A stretch of DNA of 20,713 bases from CAYSLC01 sp964431545 (lineage in GTDB: Bacteria; Desulfobacterota; Desulfobacteria; Desulfobacterales; JAABSP01), in contig CAYSLC010000085.1 in the NCBI GenBank assembly GCA_964431545.1, forward strand, positions 1 to 20,713. Reading direction: 5' to 3'. Made by a program: the position numbers and the translations under genes. Position 1 is the stretch's first letter. Each line of letters starts with the position of its first letter. Under the pieces are notes generated by a model. It saw only the letters and a list, made by a program, of their open reading frames with translations. It was not told where the DNA came from and did no database searches. Shown piece after piece: positions 1 through 7,948 of this stretch.

Positions 1-1413
1 GGAGCGGAAAATGAATTCGCCGGGTTTGATCTATTGAAGGCGAGAGGATTTGCCATCTGCGACGCCATCGCCATGAACACGGTGATGGAACGTCTGTTCG
101 ATTCGGATGAATCCGGCAACCTGATCCCGGTGCTCGGACTGTCGGCGGAACCGTCCCAAGGTGGGACCGTTTGGAGGATCAAACTGCGACAGGGGGTCTC
201 ATTCCATGATGGAACCCCCTTTAACGCCGATGCGGTCGTACACCACTGGTCCCGGATATTGGATCCGGCCAACCGTTTCCGGGGACGTTCCAATCTCCAA
301 CCGATCCAATCGGTGGAGAAGGTCGACCCATTTACCGTTCTGTTTACGCTGACCCATGCCTGGCTACCGTTTCCGAAAATCCTTACCGAGACGCGAAGCC
401 TGGCGACGTTCATCCCCTCGCCAAAAGCGGTTGAAGAAGAGAGGCAGCTTCGCTCGCCCGTGGGCACCGGACCGTTCATGTTCGGCGATTGGGTTTCGGG
501 CGATCGGTTCTCGGTGAAAATAAACCCCGATTACTGGCGGAAAGATCAGCCCTTCCTGGATGAGATCGTCTTCAAACTCCTCCCGGATCACCAGTCACGG
601 TTCGCCAGCCTGAAATCGGGCCAGATGGATATGATCTGGATGGATCGCGGGAACCTCATCGAACAGGCACAAGCGGATCCGATGCTGGTCGTCCACCAAG
701 GGAAGGGAAACGGCGCGGAGATCTTTGTTCTGAACACCACGAAACCGCCGCTGGACGACTTGCGGGTGCGCCGGGCCATTGCCCATGCCTGGAATCAGGA
801 AGCCTGCGTGGCGGCCAGTTACAGAGGGGCCATCCCGGTGGTGGAACATCCCCTGGGGGAAGGGATCGCGTGCAGGGATGTTGGATACCCGGACCAGGAT
901 CTGAAAAAGGCGAAAGCGCTCATTGAAAGTTACGGGACACCCATAGAGATCGAATGCCTCCATTCCAATACCCAGCGGGGCAGGGAGCAGGGGGAATTGC
1001 TCCAACAGTTCTGCAAGAAGATCGGGATCACCGTCAACCCCGTCGGCTTGAGCTTCGGTCCCATCATCAAAAAAGTGATCACCAAGGATTATCAGGTTTC
1101 GACATGGCGCATGCCCTCCTTCACGGATTCAGGTCCGCTGCTATTCGGGTCTTTCCACTCCCAGAGCCGGCTGAATGTGACGGGCTACGCCAATCCCGAG
1201 ATGGATGAGCTTCTTTCCGCCCAGCGCATGGAAACCGATCCAGCGAAACGGAACGGAATGCTTTGTGATATCAGCCGACGGATCAACCAACATGTCCCCA
1301 TCCTCTACCGTGGCGGCAGAGCCTTCCATGTGATCTCGCAGCCGAACGTGAAGGGGGTCCGGAATATCAGAAACGGTGTGGTTCAACTCGCCGATGCATG
1401 GATTGAGAGATAA
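1..1413 (+). CDS. ABC transporter substrate-binding protein, family 5 (peptide/nickel/opine type), 5' truncated
   Basis: This is the periplasmic binding protein of a Dpp/Opp/Nik-type ABC importer (SBP_bac_5 family). The frame is already open at base 1, so the signal peptide and first mature residues lie outside the window; 470 residues are visible. Family hallmarks are the early segment around KLRQGVSFHDGTPFNADAVV, the block SPVGTGPFMF followed by NPDYWR, and RVRRAIAHAWNQE in the second lobe, ending with the usual C-terminal segment naming the ligand-binding lobe. A TTG at 34 is an internal codon, not the real start. The matching permeases and ATPases lie 3.5 kb downstream (4976-9064) on the same strand, so it very likely serves that transporter. 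The ligand cannot be read from the sequence; nickel, peptides, opines and metal-metallophore complexes are all carried by this family. Confidence 0.92.
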   Translation, partial: GAENEFAGFDLLKARGFAICDAIAMNTVMERLFDSDESGNLIPVLGLSAEPSQGGTVWRIKLRQGVSFHDGTPFNADAVVHHWSRILDPANRFRGRSNLQPIQSVEKVDPFTVLFTLTHAWLPFPKILTETRSLATFIPSPKAVEEERQLRSPVGTGPFMFGDWVSGDRFSVKINPDYWRKDQPFLDEIVFKLLPDHQSRFASLKSGQMDMIWMDRGNLIEQAQADPMLVVHQGKGNGAEIFVLNTTKPPLDDLRVRRAIAHAWNQEACVAASYRGAIPVVEHPLGEGIACRDVGYPDQDLKKAKALIESYGTPIEIECLHSNTQRGREQGELLQQFCKKIGITVNPVGLSFGPIIKKVITKDYQVSTWRMPSFTDSGPLLFGSFHSQSRLNVTGYANPEMDELLSAQRMETDPAKRNGMLCDISRRINQHVPILYRGGRAFHVISQPNVKGVRNIRNGVVQLADAWIER

Positions 1414-1449
1414 AGATCGACTACCAACAGCATGAAGGGAGCGAGTGGT

Positions 1450-1914
1450 ATGCATAGGATTATAATTTCGTTTTTTCTTTCAATAATGAGTCTATCGATC
1501 GCTTCAGCCGGAGATTCATACGATGAAGTTTCAGCCATCAAAGAAACAGCGATGAATTATATGAAATCCTGGTACCAAGGCGACGCTGACAGGATGAAAG
1601 GCAGTTTACATGACCAACTTGCAAAGAGGAGCTTGCAGGAACCCTCCGACAATAAGAACGGTAAGATAGGACTGAGATCGACTCGTGCTGCAGATATGGT
1701 TTTGTACACTGAAATGGGGTATGGTAAAAGGCTCTGGAAGGAGGGTTTCACAATAGATGTCATGGTCTTGGATCACCATCAAAAGATCGCAACCGTGAAA
1801 GTGATTGCGCCTCATTATCTGGAGTATTTGCATTTGGTAAAAATTGATCACAAATGGCTGATTGTGAATGCCCTTTATGAAAAAAAACGACCAAAAAGCG
1901 ATGCGCTCGAATGA
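1450..1914 (+). CDS. Exported NTF2-like protein (Lumazine_bd_2 type)
   Basis: A 154-residue protein with a cleavable signal peptide (hydrophobic residues 4-17, cleavage after SIASA) followed by a single NTF2-like domain. The order of features is AIKETAMNYMKSWYQGDADR, then a conserved threonine/MV segment, then a strand with VLDHHQKIATVKV, then YLEYLHLVKIDHKWLIVN. That pattern matches the putative lumazine-binding/SnoaL-like family PF12893 as I know it. I prefer the ATG at 1450 over the one at 1432 because GAAGGGA (1435-1441) is then well spaced as a ribosome-binding site and the signal peptide starts directly. The stop overlaps the next start (ATGA at 1911-1914). Hand count of 1501-1560 gives 25 G/C in 60, far below the rest of the window, which suggests separate origin. 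The real ligand or function is unknown. Confidence 0.8.
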   Translation: MHRIIISFFLSIMSLSIASAGDSYDEVSAIKETAMNYMKSWYQGDADRMKGSLHDQLAKRSLQEPSDNKNGKIGLRSTRAADMVLYTEMGYGKRLWKEGFTIDVMVLDHHQKIATVKVIAPHYLEYLHLVKIDHKWLIVNALYEKKRPKSDALE

Positions 1915-2357
1915 AAACCATTCGCTGCAAGTTCAGGAAACGGTCGGGACCGGAACAAAAAGATGGTATAGGAATAGCCTCGATCGTTTTGACGGTCATC
2001 CTATTCCTTTGCGGCGGTTGTTCCGGGAACGGCCCCGGAAATGATATTGAAAGAATCCGTGTTGATTTCATCTGGGAACTTGGGCATTCCCACCGGTCTC
2101 CCGAAATCCATCTGCATTCCGTCCCATCGGGGACGGAGCGCCTCGACATTCAGTTCTACGATGCCACCAACGAATGGGAGCACGGCGGCGGCAGTATTCT
2201 CTATGATGGTTCCGAAACCATTCCTTCAGGGGCATTGAAAGACTTCAAAGGACTCTCTTCGGTTTGGGGGAGACCAAAGATCAGACTCACGGTGAGTGCA
2301 TTCAACTCAAAAAACGGGCTGATCGGAAAGGGAACCGTGACCCAAAAGCCGCCGTAA
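1911..2357 (+). CDS. Small PEBP/YbhB-like putative lipoprotein
   Basis: A 148-residue protein with a basic N-terminus, a hydrophobic segment at about 20-36 and a cysteine at 37 (LCGGC), which could be a weak lipobox or simply a signal anchor. The rest resembles the short YbhB/YbcL (phosphatidylethanolamine-binding protein) relatives of deltaproteobacteria: SPEIHLHSVPSGTERLDI, a central HGGGSILYDGS (residues 91-101), a G-x-L-x-x-FKG stretch, and a final beta region ending KGTVTQKP. It starts inside the stop of the NTF2-like gene, so the two are translationally coupled. The Cys and aromatic residues usual after the FKG segment are missing, so this is a divergent member. Codon use is AT-leaning like its partner. 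Function unknown; ligand binding in the envelope is the family expectation. Confidence 0.6.
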   Translation: MKTIRCKFRKRSGPEQKDGIGIASIVLTVILFLCGGCSGNGPGNDIERIRVDFIWELGHSHRSPEIHLHSVPSGTERLDIQFYDATNEWEHGGGSILYDGSETIPSGALKDFKGLSSVWGRPKIRLTVSAFNSKNGLIGKGTVTQKPP

Positions 2358-2370
2358 CCGTAAAATGCAG

Positions 2371-2388
2371 CCGTCTTTTGCCCGACGG
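2371..2388 (+). terminator. Weak hairpin after the PEBP-like gene
   Basis: CCGTC and GACGG form a 5-bp stem with an 8-base loop, 14 bases after the PEBP-like stop codon and ahead of the methyltransferase. There is no proper T-run after it, so it would at best attenuate transcription between the two AT-rich genes and the methyltransferase. Confidence 0.2.
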
Positions 2389-2426
2389 TCATTTGTAATA
2401 GAATACGGAAGATGGAAAGACGAGAA

Positions 2427-3731
2427 ATGTCGGATAATGTCGATTTCGATGACCTGGTCGAACAGGTTCTGGGCAGATCCCTTTCACCCGAATTGACGGG
2501 CATGGTTCCTTTTGCGGGCATGCCGCCCGACGCCAAGGGCTTTATCCGACGGGCGCTGAATCTCATGAAACAGACGGCCTACCCGCCGACGGATATCAAT
2601 ATCGCCCTTCTCCGATGGCTGGCCACCATCCGGACGATGCTGCCCGGCGGCTGGGGAGGAAGGATTCCGCCCATTACCCTGCCCGGGCGGCATCGGCAGA
2701 TCGACGCCTATGTCGCTGCTCAAGAAATGACCAATACAATCGATACGCAGCCGGTCTTTGTGGATGTAGGGTGCGGCTTCCCTCCGGTGACAACCGCCGA
2801 AACCGCTCGGAACCTGCCGGATTGGCAGGTCTTCGGGGTCGACCGCTCCTTTGCGGCGTATGTCCTGTACGACAGCGAGGGCCACTACGCCTGTTTCGGC
2901 CCGGACGGCGCCTTCCACTATTTCCAGGCCCTGATGACCAGCGGCGGCCGGTCTTTGTACGCCGATCCGGAAACGGCCCAAAACCGTTTCCAGAGGCTGT
3001 TTTCCGACCTGTTCCCCCTGCTTCGAAAATCGGACGGCTCAAAGAGCGAAACGATCGAAAAAGACGGAGATCGGCTCATTCATCACCATATCCGGGATTA
3101 TGAAACGGAGAATCTCCGGTTCATCGAGTCGGACCTGGCGGATGTGAATCTCGATCCGGCAAACGTGATCCGATGCATGAACCTTTTCCTCTATTTCGAC
3201 CCGGAAACCCGAAAACGGATGCTGCGCCGCAGCGAAGATCTGTTGCAGAGCGACGGCATCATGATTGTCGGAACCAATGGATTGGGCATTCAAACGCGAT
3301 ATGCGGTGTTTCGGAACGGATCGAACGGTCTGTCCGCAACGGAATTCGCGTTCACCCCGGACAACCTCGGCCCCATCGTTTTCATGCCCTGGTTCACGAT
3401 CCATGAAGATGATCCCGAAGCGGCGTTGCTGGCGAGGATGGCGCGGGCTGTCCGCGCCGACACGCCCTTCTGGCGCGCGTTCAGGGGCAGGGTGGACGAA
3501 CTGCTCGATTGCCATGGTATTTGCCGCCGTGGCACGGACGGGTTTCTAACCTTTCACCAAGAGATCCCCCCGAAAGAGTATCTGATGAAGAACGCGCAAC
3601 TCTGGTCCCAGGTGGAGGCGGAAGGGTTCGTGGAGGGGGCGGTGGATGCCCTCAGGCGGTCCGGGTACGACGCCTGGAAAAACCCGGTGGGGGATGTCGC
3701 CGTTCGACCGCCGGATGATTTCATGTCTTGA
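2427..3731 (+). CDS. Uncharacterised class I SAM-dependent methyltransferase-fold protein
   Basis: A 434-residue soluble protein with a Rossmann-type SAM site. Motif I is VDVGCGFPPVTT (residues 112-123), the acidic ribose-binding residue is D139 in VFGVDR, motif II is around ESDL (234-237), and VIRCMNLFLYFD (247-258) followed by SDGIMIVG (275-282) resembles the equivalent part of CheR-type methyltransferases. An insertion of about 80 residues (150-230) separates strands 2 and 3, and about 110 helical residues precede motif I. The G-C-G-x-x-P-x-T form of motif I is shared with nicotianamine synthases and CntL-like enzymes, which use SAM as an aminobutyrate donor. I start at ATG 2427 because GGAAAG lies about 7 bases upstream; ATG 2412 is possible (five residues longer). 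It is followed at once by an MFS exporter. Whether it methylates or transfers aminobutyrate is not decidable from sequence. Confidence 0.8.
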   Translation: MSDNVDFDDLVEQVLGRSLSPELTGMVPFAGMPPDAKGFIRRALNLMKQTAYPPTDINIALLRWLATIRTMLPGGWGGRIPPITLPGRHRQIDAYVAAQEMTNTIDTQPVFVDVGCGFPPVTTAETARNLPDWQVFGVDRSFAAYVLYDSEGHYACFGPDGAFHYFQALMTSGGRSLYADPETAQNRFQRLFSDLFPLLRKSDGSKSETIEKDGDRLIHHHIRDYETENLRFIESDLADVNLDPANVIRCMNLFLYFDPETRKRMLRRSEDLLQSDGIMIVGTNGLGIQTRYAVFRNGSNGLSATEFAFTPDNLGPIVFMPWFTIHEDDPEAALLARMARAVRADTPFWRAFRGRVDELLDCHGICRRGTDGFLTFHQEIPPKEYLMKNAQLWSQVEAEGFVEGAVDALRRSGYDAWKNPVGDVAVRPPDDFMS

Positions 3732-3766
3732 GCGCGGGCCGTGAACCAGAACGCCGACGGCACGCC

Positions 3767-4939
3767 ATGAACAGGCGGATTTTCCTCACCCTCTACCTGA
3801 TCCTCTTCACCGGATCCTTCAGTTCGGGGATGGTGATTCCGCTTCTTCCGGGATATGCCCACGAAATGGGCGCCGACCCGGTGTCCATCGGCGCCGTCTT
3901 CGGCGTCGCCAGCGCGGCCATGATCCTGTGCCATCCCCTGATCGGCCGGCTCTCCGACATCCACGGGAGGAAACCGTTCATTGCCGGAGGGCTGCTGATC
4001 GGCCTGTTGACCTCCATCGGCCTGGTTTTCTCCACCACCGTGGCGGCCCTGATCCTGGTCCGGTTCGCCCAGGGCATCGGCGGGTCGATGGTGGGTCCTG
4101 TGGCCGAGGCGTACGCGGGCGATATCGTCTCCAGAGGAAAGGAGGGGGTGTTCATGGGCAGCCTCAATACCTCCCTGTGGGCCGGCTTCGGTTGCGGCCC
4201 CCTCATCGGCGGTTTGATGAAAGACCTGTTGGGCATACACTCGGCGTTTGTGGCCCGGGGGGCGTTGTGCCTGATCAGCCTGGCGATCTGCGCACGCTTT
4301 CTGCCCTTCGACGCCCGCAACCCCTCATCGGACGCCATCCGTTCACCGGTGAAACTGTCCGCTTTGATCCTCGACAGGCATCTGATGCGGATTTTTCTCT
4401 TCAGGATGTCCCACTATGGCTGCATCGGCGTCGTCTGGGCCTTTTGCCCGCTGATCGGAGAGATCCGGTTTGGGCTCCCGGCCCTGACCATCGGGGGCGT
4501 CATCACGCTTGGAACCGTCGCCGGCATCTGCCTTCTGCCGCTCTTCGGCATCATCGCCGATGCGGGGAACAAAAACCGCCTGCTGGTTCTGGGCGGCGCG
4601 GTGATCGTTCTCGCAATGGCTCAATTCGCATTTATCCGGTCGGTATGGGAATTGTATTCCGTAAGCCTGCTCATGGGCGTGGGCGGCAGCATCATCGTCC
4701 CTTCGGCCATGGCGTTCACCGTCATCGGCGGCGCCAGGCATGACACCATGGGATCGGTGGTGTCGTTGATGACCGCCGCCGACAACCTCGGCCTGGCCCT
4801 GGGGCCGATGTTGTGCGGTCTCATTATCGAGGCGGCGGACCATCAAACCGCCCTCGGGGCAATCGGCCTCATGATGGCCTGCGGGGTGTTGATCCTTGAT
4901 CGTGGGGCGGCGCGGGCGTACCCGCCATCCGTCCCTTAA
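3767..4939 (+). CDS. MFS transporter, DHA1-like exporter
   Basis: A 390-residue membrane protein with about 12 hydrophobic segments, the usual size for a major facilitator. The MFS motif A is intact in the loop after helix 2 (GRLSDIHGRK, residues 60-69), and a helix 4/5 pattern with RFAQGIGGSMVGPV matches drug/metabolite:H+ antiporters of the 12-helix group. ATG 3767 is preferred over TTG 3728, because helix 1 then begins right after MNRRIF; the longer form would only add a charged tail overlapping the previous stop. It is sandwiched between the methyltransferase and the ABC permeases. In opine-metallophore loci an MFS protein (CntE-like) exports the finished metallophore, and that is my suggested role here. 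A drug or sugar exporter remains possible. Confidence 0.88.
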   Translation: MNRRIFLTLYLILFTGSFSSGMVIPLLPGYAHEMGADPVSIGAVFGVASAAMILCHPLIGRLSDIHGRKPFIAGGLLIGLLTSIGLVFSTTVAALILVRFAQGIGGSMVGPVAEAYAGDIVSRGKEGVFMGSLNTSLWAGFGCGPLIGGLMKDLLGIHSAFVARGALCLISLAICARFLPFDARNPSSDAIRSPVKLSALILDRHLMRIFLFRMSHYGCIGVVWAFCPLIGEIRFGLPALTIGGVITLGTVAGICLLPLFGIIADAGNKNRLLVLGGAVIVLAMAQFAFIRSVWELYSVSLLMGVGGSIIVPSAMAFTVIGGARHDTMGSVVSLMTAADNLGLALGPMLCGLIIEAADHQTALGAIGLMMACGVLILDRGAARAYPPSVP

Positions 4940-4975
4940 CCCTTCACCGTTGTTTGGCCGCGGCCTGTCTGATCC

Positions 4976-5941
4976 ATGAACGAAATACCCGGCAAACTGT
5001 TTCGCCTCCTGTTCGTCCTTTTTGCCGTGACGGGGCTCACATTTCTGATGGTCGACCTCCTTCCGGGGGATGCCGCCTATGAAATCGCCGGACCGGAGGC
5101 CACCGTGGAAGATGTGGCGGCCATCCGGGAATCCCTCGGGCTGAACCGCCATCCGATGGTCCGGTACGGCGACTGGCTTCTCCACGCCCTTCGGGGGGAT
5201 CTGGGCACGTCCCCCCGGACCCATGAACTGGTGGTATCGGCCATTGCGGCCCGATTACCGGTCACCCTCGAATTGATGCTGATCTCCCAGATATTGGCGC
5301 TGATGCTGGCGATCCCGGTGGGCATCCTCAGCGCGTACCGTGCGGGGTCGCGACTCGACCAGTCGCTGAGTTCGGCGGCGTTCGCCCTCATGTCGACCCC
5401 CGTCTTCGTGATGGCGATCGTGCTGATCTATCTCTTCGCCCTGAAGCTGAAATGGTTTCCCGCCACCGGTTATACGCCTCTTTCCGAGGGAATTTGGGCG
5501 AACGCGCGCGCGTTCATTCTGCCGGCCGCCAGCATCGCGTTGATGGAATGGGCGCCGCTGATGCGGATGCTGCGAAGCGATATGATCGCCACCCTTCAGG
5601 AGGACTATATCCTCGCGGCAAAGGCCAAGGGCCTCCCCGCAAGGACGATTCTGTTGCGCCATGCCCTGAAACCGTCATCGTTCACGTTGATCACCGTGTT
5701 CGGGATTCAGACCGGTCATCTGATCGGCGGTACGCTGATCATCGAATCGATCTTTGCGCTGCCGGGCGTCGGACGCCTGCTGGTGGGTTCGATTCACGGG
5801 AGGGATGTTCAGATGGTCCAAGGCTGTATCCTCTTCATCTCCATCGGATATGTCACCGTGAACCTTCTGGTGGATGCATGCTACGCGCTTCTGGACCCTC
5901 GAATCCGTATCCATGGCCCCGGAAGCCCCTTTCGGAAATAG
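4976..5941 (+). CDS. ABC transporter permease, DppB/OppB/NikB type
   Basis: A 321-residue inner-membrane permease, the usual length for the first permease of peptide/nickel importers. The N-terminal helix is followed by LLPGDAA (residues 28-34) and the family signature SLGLNRHP...RY..WL...LRGDLGTS (53-79). The EAA coupling loop, which contacts the ATPase, is seen as DYILAAKAKGLPARTILLRH (210-229). The C-terminus has the conserved FALPGVGRLLVGSI and LDPRIR. It begins 36 bases after the MFS gene without a convincing ribosome-binding site. It pairs with the permease that follows and the two ATPases; the substrate is set by the binding protein rather than by this subunit. Confidence 0.95.
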   Translation: MNEIPGKLFRLLFVLFAVTGLTFLMVDLLPGDAAYEIAGPEATVEDVAAIRESLGLNRHPMVRYGDWLLHALRGDLGTSPRTHELVVSAIAARLPVTLELMLISQILALMLAIPVGILSAYRAGSRLDQSLSSAAFALMSTPVFVMAIVLIYLFALKLKWFPATGYTPLSEGIWANARAFILPAASIALMEWAPLMRMLRSDMIATLQEDYILAAKAKGLPARTILLRHALKPSSFTLITVFGIQTGHLIGGTLIIESIFALPGVGRLLVGSIHGRDVQMVQGCILFISIGYVTVNLLVDACYALLDPRIRIHGPGSPFRK

Positions 5942-5948
5942 TGGGTCC

Positions 5949-6884
5949 ATGGGCGGCCCCACCGGCGATACCGAGCATCGAATCCGGATTGGACGCGGTT
6001 CCCAAGCATCCGTACCGGAACGTCTCGGGATCGGGTTCTGGCTTTCCCTCTTCTGGGTCCTGGCTGTATTGGCGTGTGCCCTCCTGGCGGATCTCCTGCC
6101 GCTGCATGCGCCCGATGCGATGGACTGGAAGCATGTCGCGGCTCCGCCGGGCCCGCGGGTTCACAGGCCGATGACGGCGGGGGAGCGCGAAGCCCGCTCC
6201 GTTCCGATCGTCCATGTGCTCGGCACCGACACCCTCGGACGCGACATCCTCTCGCGACTGATTTTCGGTGCCCGGATTTCCCTGGCCGTGGGGATTGTCT
6301 CCCCCCTGATCGGCTTGGTCATCGGCGGGATCCTCGGCATGCTGGCCGGTTTTTACCGGGGGCCCGCGGAGGCGGTTCTCATGACGTTCATGGATGTCAT
6401 CCTCGCCTTTCCGGGACTCGTTCTGCTGCTGGCCGTCACCTACTGTCTCGGGCCCGCGCTGAAGAATATGGTGCTTGCACTGGGAATCCTGTCCGTTCCC
6501 GCCTTCGCCCGGGTCGCCAGGGCCAAGACGCTCGCATATTCCCGTCGGGAATTCGTAACCTCGGCCCGGGCCATCGGGCAAAAGGAGCTTCACATTCTCT
6601 TTGTGGAAATCTTTCCGAACATCCTCCTGTCCCTGATGGTGTATGCATTGCTGATCGTCTCTTACATGATCGTGGCGGAAGGCGCCCTCAGCTTCCTCGG
6701 CCTGGCGGTTCCCCCCCCGACACCCAGTTGGGGCGGAATGATCGCCGACGGCAGGGAGGTGCTCCATGAAGCCGCCCACGTCAGCATGATCCCGTCCCTG
6801 ATCCTGTTTTTGACGGTTCTCTCTTTCAATCTCATGGGGGACGCCCTCCGGAGCCTGATCGATGCAAGGGAAGGGCGGATTTGA
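5949..6884 (+). CDS. ABC transporter permease, DppC/OppC/NikC type
   Basis: The second permease of the importer, 311 residues from ATG 5949. It has the DppC-type layout: a cytoplasmic N-terminus, one helix (about 28-50), a periplasmic loop, then HVLGTDTLGRDILSRLIFGA (89-108), four to five more helices, and the EAA loop with REFVTSARAIG (200-210). The segment ALSFLGLAVPPPTPSWGGM near the C-terminus is typical of the subfamily. Starts at 5913 or 5874 would overlap the upstream permease and have no ribosome-binding site; 5949 has only a distant GGAA, so the start is uncertain by up to 25 residues. Its stop overlaps the TTG start of the next ATPase (TTGA, 6881-6884), which implies coupled translation. 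Confidence 0.93.
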   Translation: MGGPTGDTEHRIRIGRGSQASVPERLGIGFWLSLFWVLAVLACALLADLLPLHAPDAMDWKHVAAPPGPRVHRPMTAGEREARSVPIVHVLGTDTLGRDILSRLIFGARISLAVGIVSPLIGLVIGGILGMLAGFYRGPAEAVLMTFMDVILAFPGLVLLLAVTYCLGPALKNMVLALGILSVPAFARVARAKTLAYSRREFVTSARAIGQKELHILFVEIFPNILLSLMVYALLIVSYMIVAEGALSFLGLAVPPPTPSWGGMIADGREVLHEAAHVSMIPSLILFLTVLSFNLMGDALRSLIDAREGRI

Positions 6885-7876
6885 ACCCATTTCATGCCCA
6901 ACAAGCGCCACCGCTCCTCGAGATCAACCGGTTGCGGGTTGTCATACCGACCCCCCGCGGCCCGGTGTGCCCCGTCGACGGCGTTTCCCTCTCGCTCGAC
7001 AAAGGGCAGGCGTTGGCGCTGGTGGGGGAATCCGGCTGCGGCAAAACCATCCTCTGTCGAACGATTTTAGGCTTGCCGCCCCCCGATTCGACCCTGTCTC
7101 CGGCCAGCGAGATCCGGTTCAACGGCCTGCGATTGAACCGGTTGTCGCCCCGCGCACTCAACCGGATCCGCGGACGCGAGATCGCCATGGTGCTTCAAGA
7201 CCCCATGACCTCCCTCAATCCGGTCCGGACCATCGGCATCCAGGTGGCCGAATCCCTGATTCACCACCGGAGGATGCGGCCCAAGGATGCGATGGCCCAA
7301 TCGGTTGAACTCCTGGGGTCCGTGGGGATACCGAACCCGGCAGATCGAATCGGCGAGTATCCCCATCAACTGTCCGGCGGGCTCCGACAGCGGGTCGCCA
7401 TCGCCGCGGCCCTCGCCTGCCGGCCGAAGCTGTTGATCGCGGATGAACCCACCACGGCGCTGGATGTGACGGTCCGGGAGGAGATCTTGGCGCTGCTCGA
7501 CCATCTGCGTCGAACACAAGACATGGCCCTGATCCTGGTCACCCATGACATGGCGGTGGCCGTCTGCGGAACCCAGCAGATCGCCGTGATGTACGCCGGC
7601 AGGGTGGTCGAGTCGGCCCCCACGCCGGATCTGTTTTCTGGAACGCGGATGCCGTACACCCGGGCCCTCTTCGATTCCATGCCCCGGTTGAAAGATCCGC
7701 CGCACACCCCGCTGGCCGCCATCCCCGGCCAGCCACCGATTCTTCTGGATCCGCCCAAAGGCTGCCGCTTTTCCCCCCGTTGCATGAAAGCAAAAGACCG
7801 GTGCTTTTCGGAAGACCCCCCGCTGGTGCCGGAAACTCCGACGGCGCATCGGGTGGCGTGCTGGTACCCGTTGTGA
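6881..7876 (+). CDS. ABC transporter ATP-binding protein, DppD/OppD/NikD type
   Basis: A 331-residue ATPase of the importer. Walker A is GESGCGKT (49-56), the Q-loop is LQDP (Q106), the ABC signature is LSGGLRQR (164-171), Walker B is LLIADEP (184-190), and the switch histidine is H222, so it should be active. The C-terminal oligopeptide/dipeptide extension carries C295, C301, C308 and C327 in the pattern CRFSPRC...C...C; equivalent cysteines hold an iron-sulfur cluster in at least one OppD homologue of known structure. Translation probably begins at TTG 6881, which overlaps the upstream TGA and is preceded by a strong purine-rich ribosome-binding region (AAGGGAAGGGCGGA, 6866-6879). Confidence 0.95.
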   Translation: MNPFHAQQAPPLLEINRLRVVIPTPRGPVCPVDGVSLSLDKGQALALVGESGCGKTILCRTILGLPPPDSTLSPASEIRFNGLRLNRLSPRALNRIRGREIAMVLQDPMTSLNPVRTIGIQVAESLIHHRRMRPKDAMAQSVELLGSVGIPNPADRIGEYPHQLSGGLRQRVAIAAALACRPKLLIADEPTTALDVTVREEILALLDHLRRTQDMALILVTHDMAVAVCGTQQIAVMYAGRVVESAPTPDLFSGTRMPYTRALFDSMPRLKDPPHTPLAAIPGQPPILLDPPKGCRFSPRCMKAKDRCFSEDPPLVPETPTAHRVACWYPL

Positions 7877-7948
7877 ACCGTTTTCGGGAAAAAACGCCGG
7901 CCGATCCGAGGAACCGTGCCCACCCCCGTAGAGAAGGACGACGCGCGG

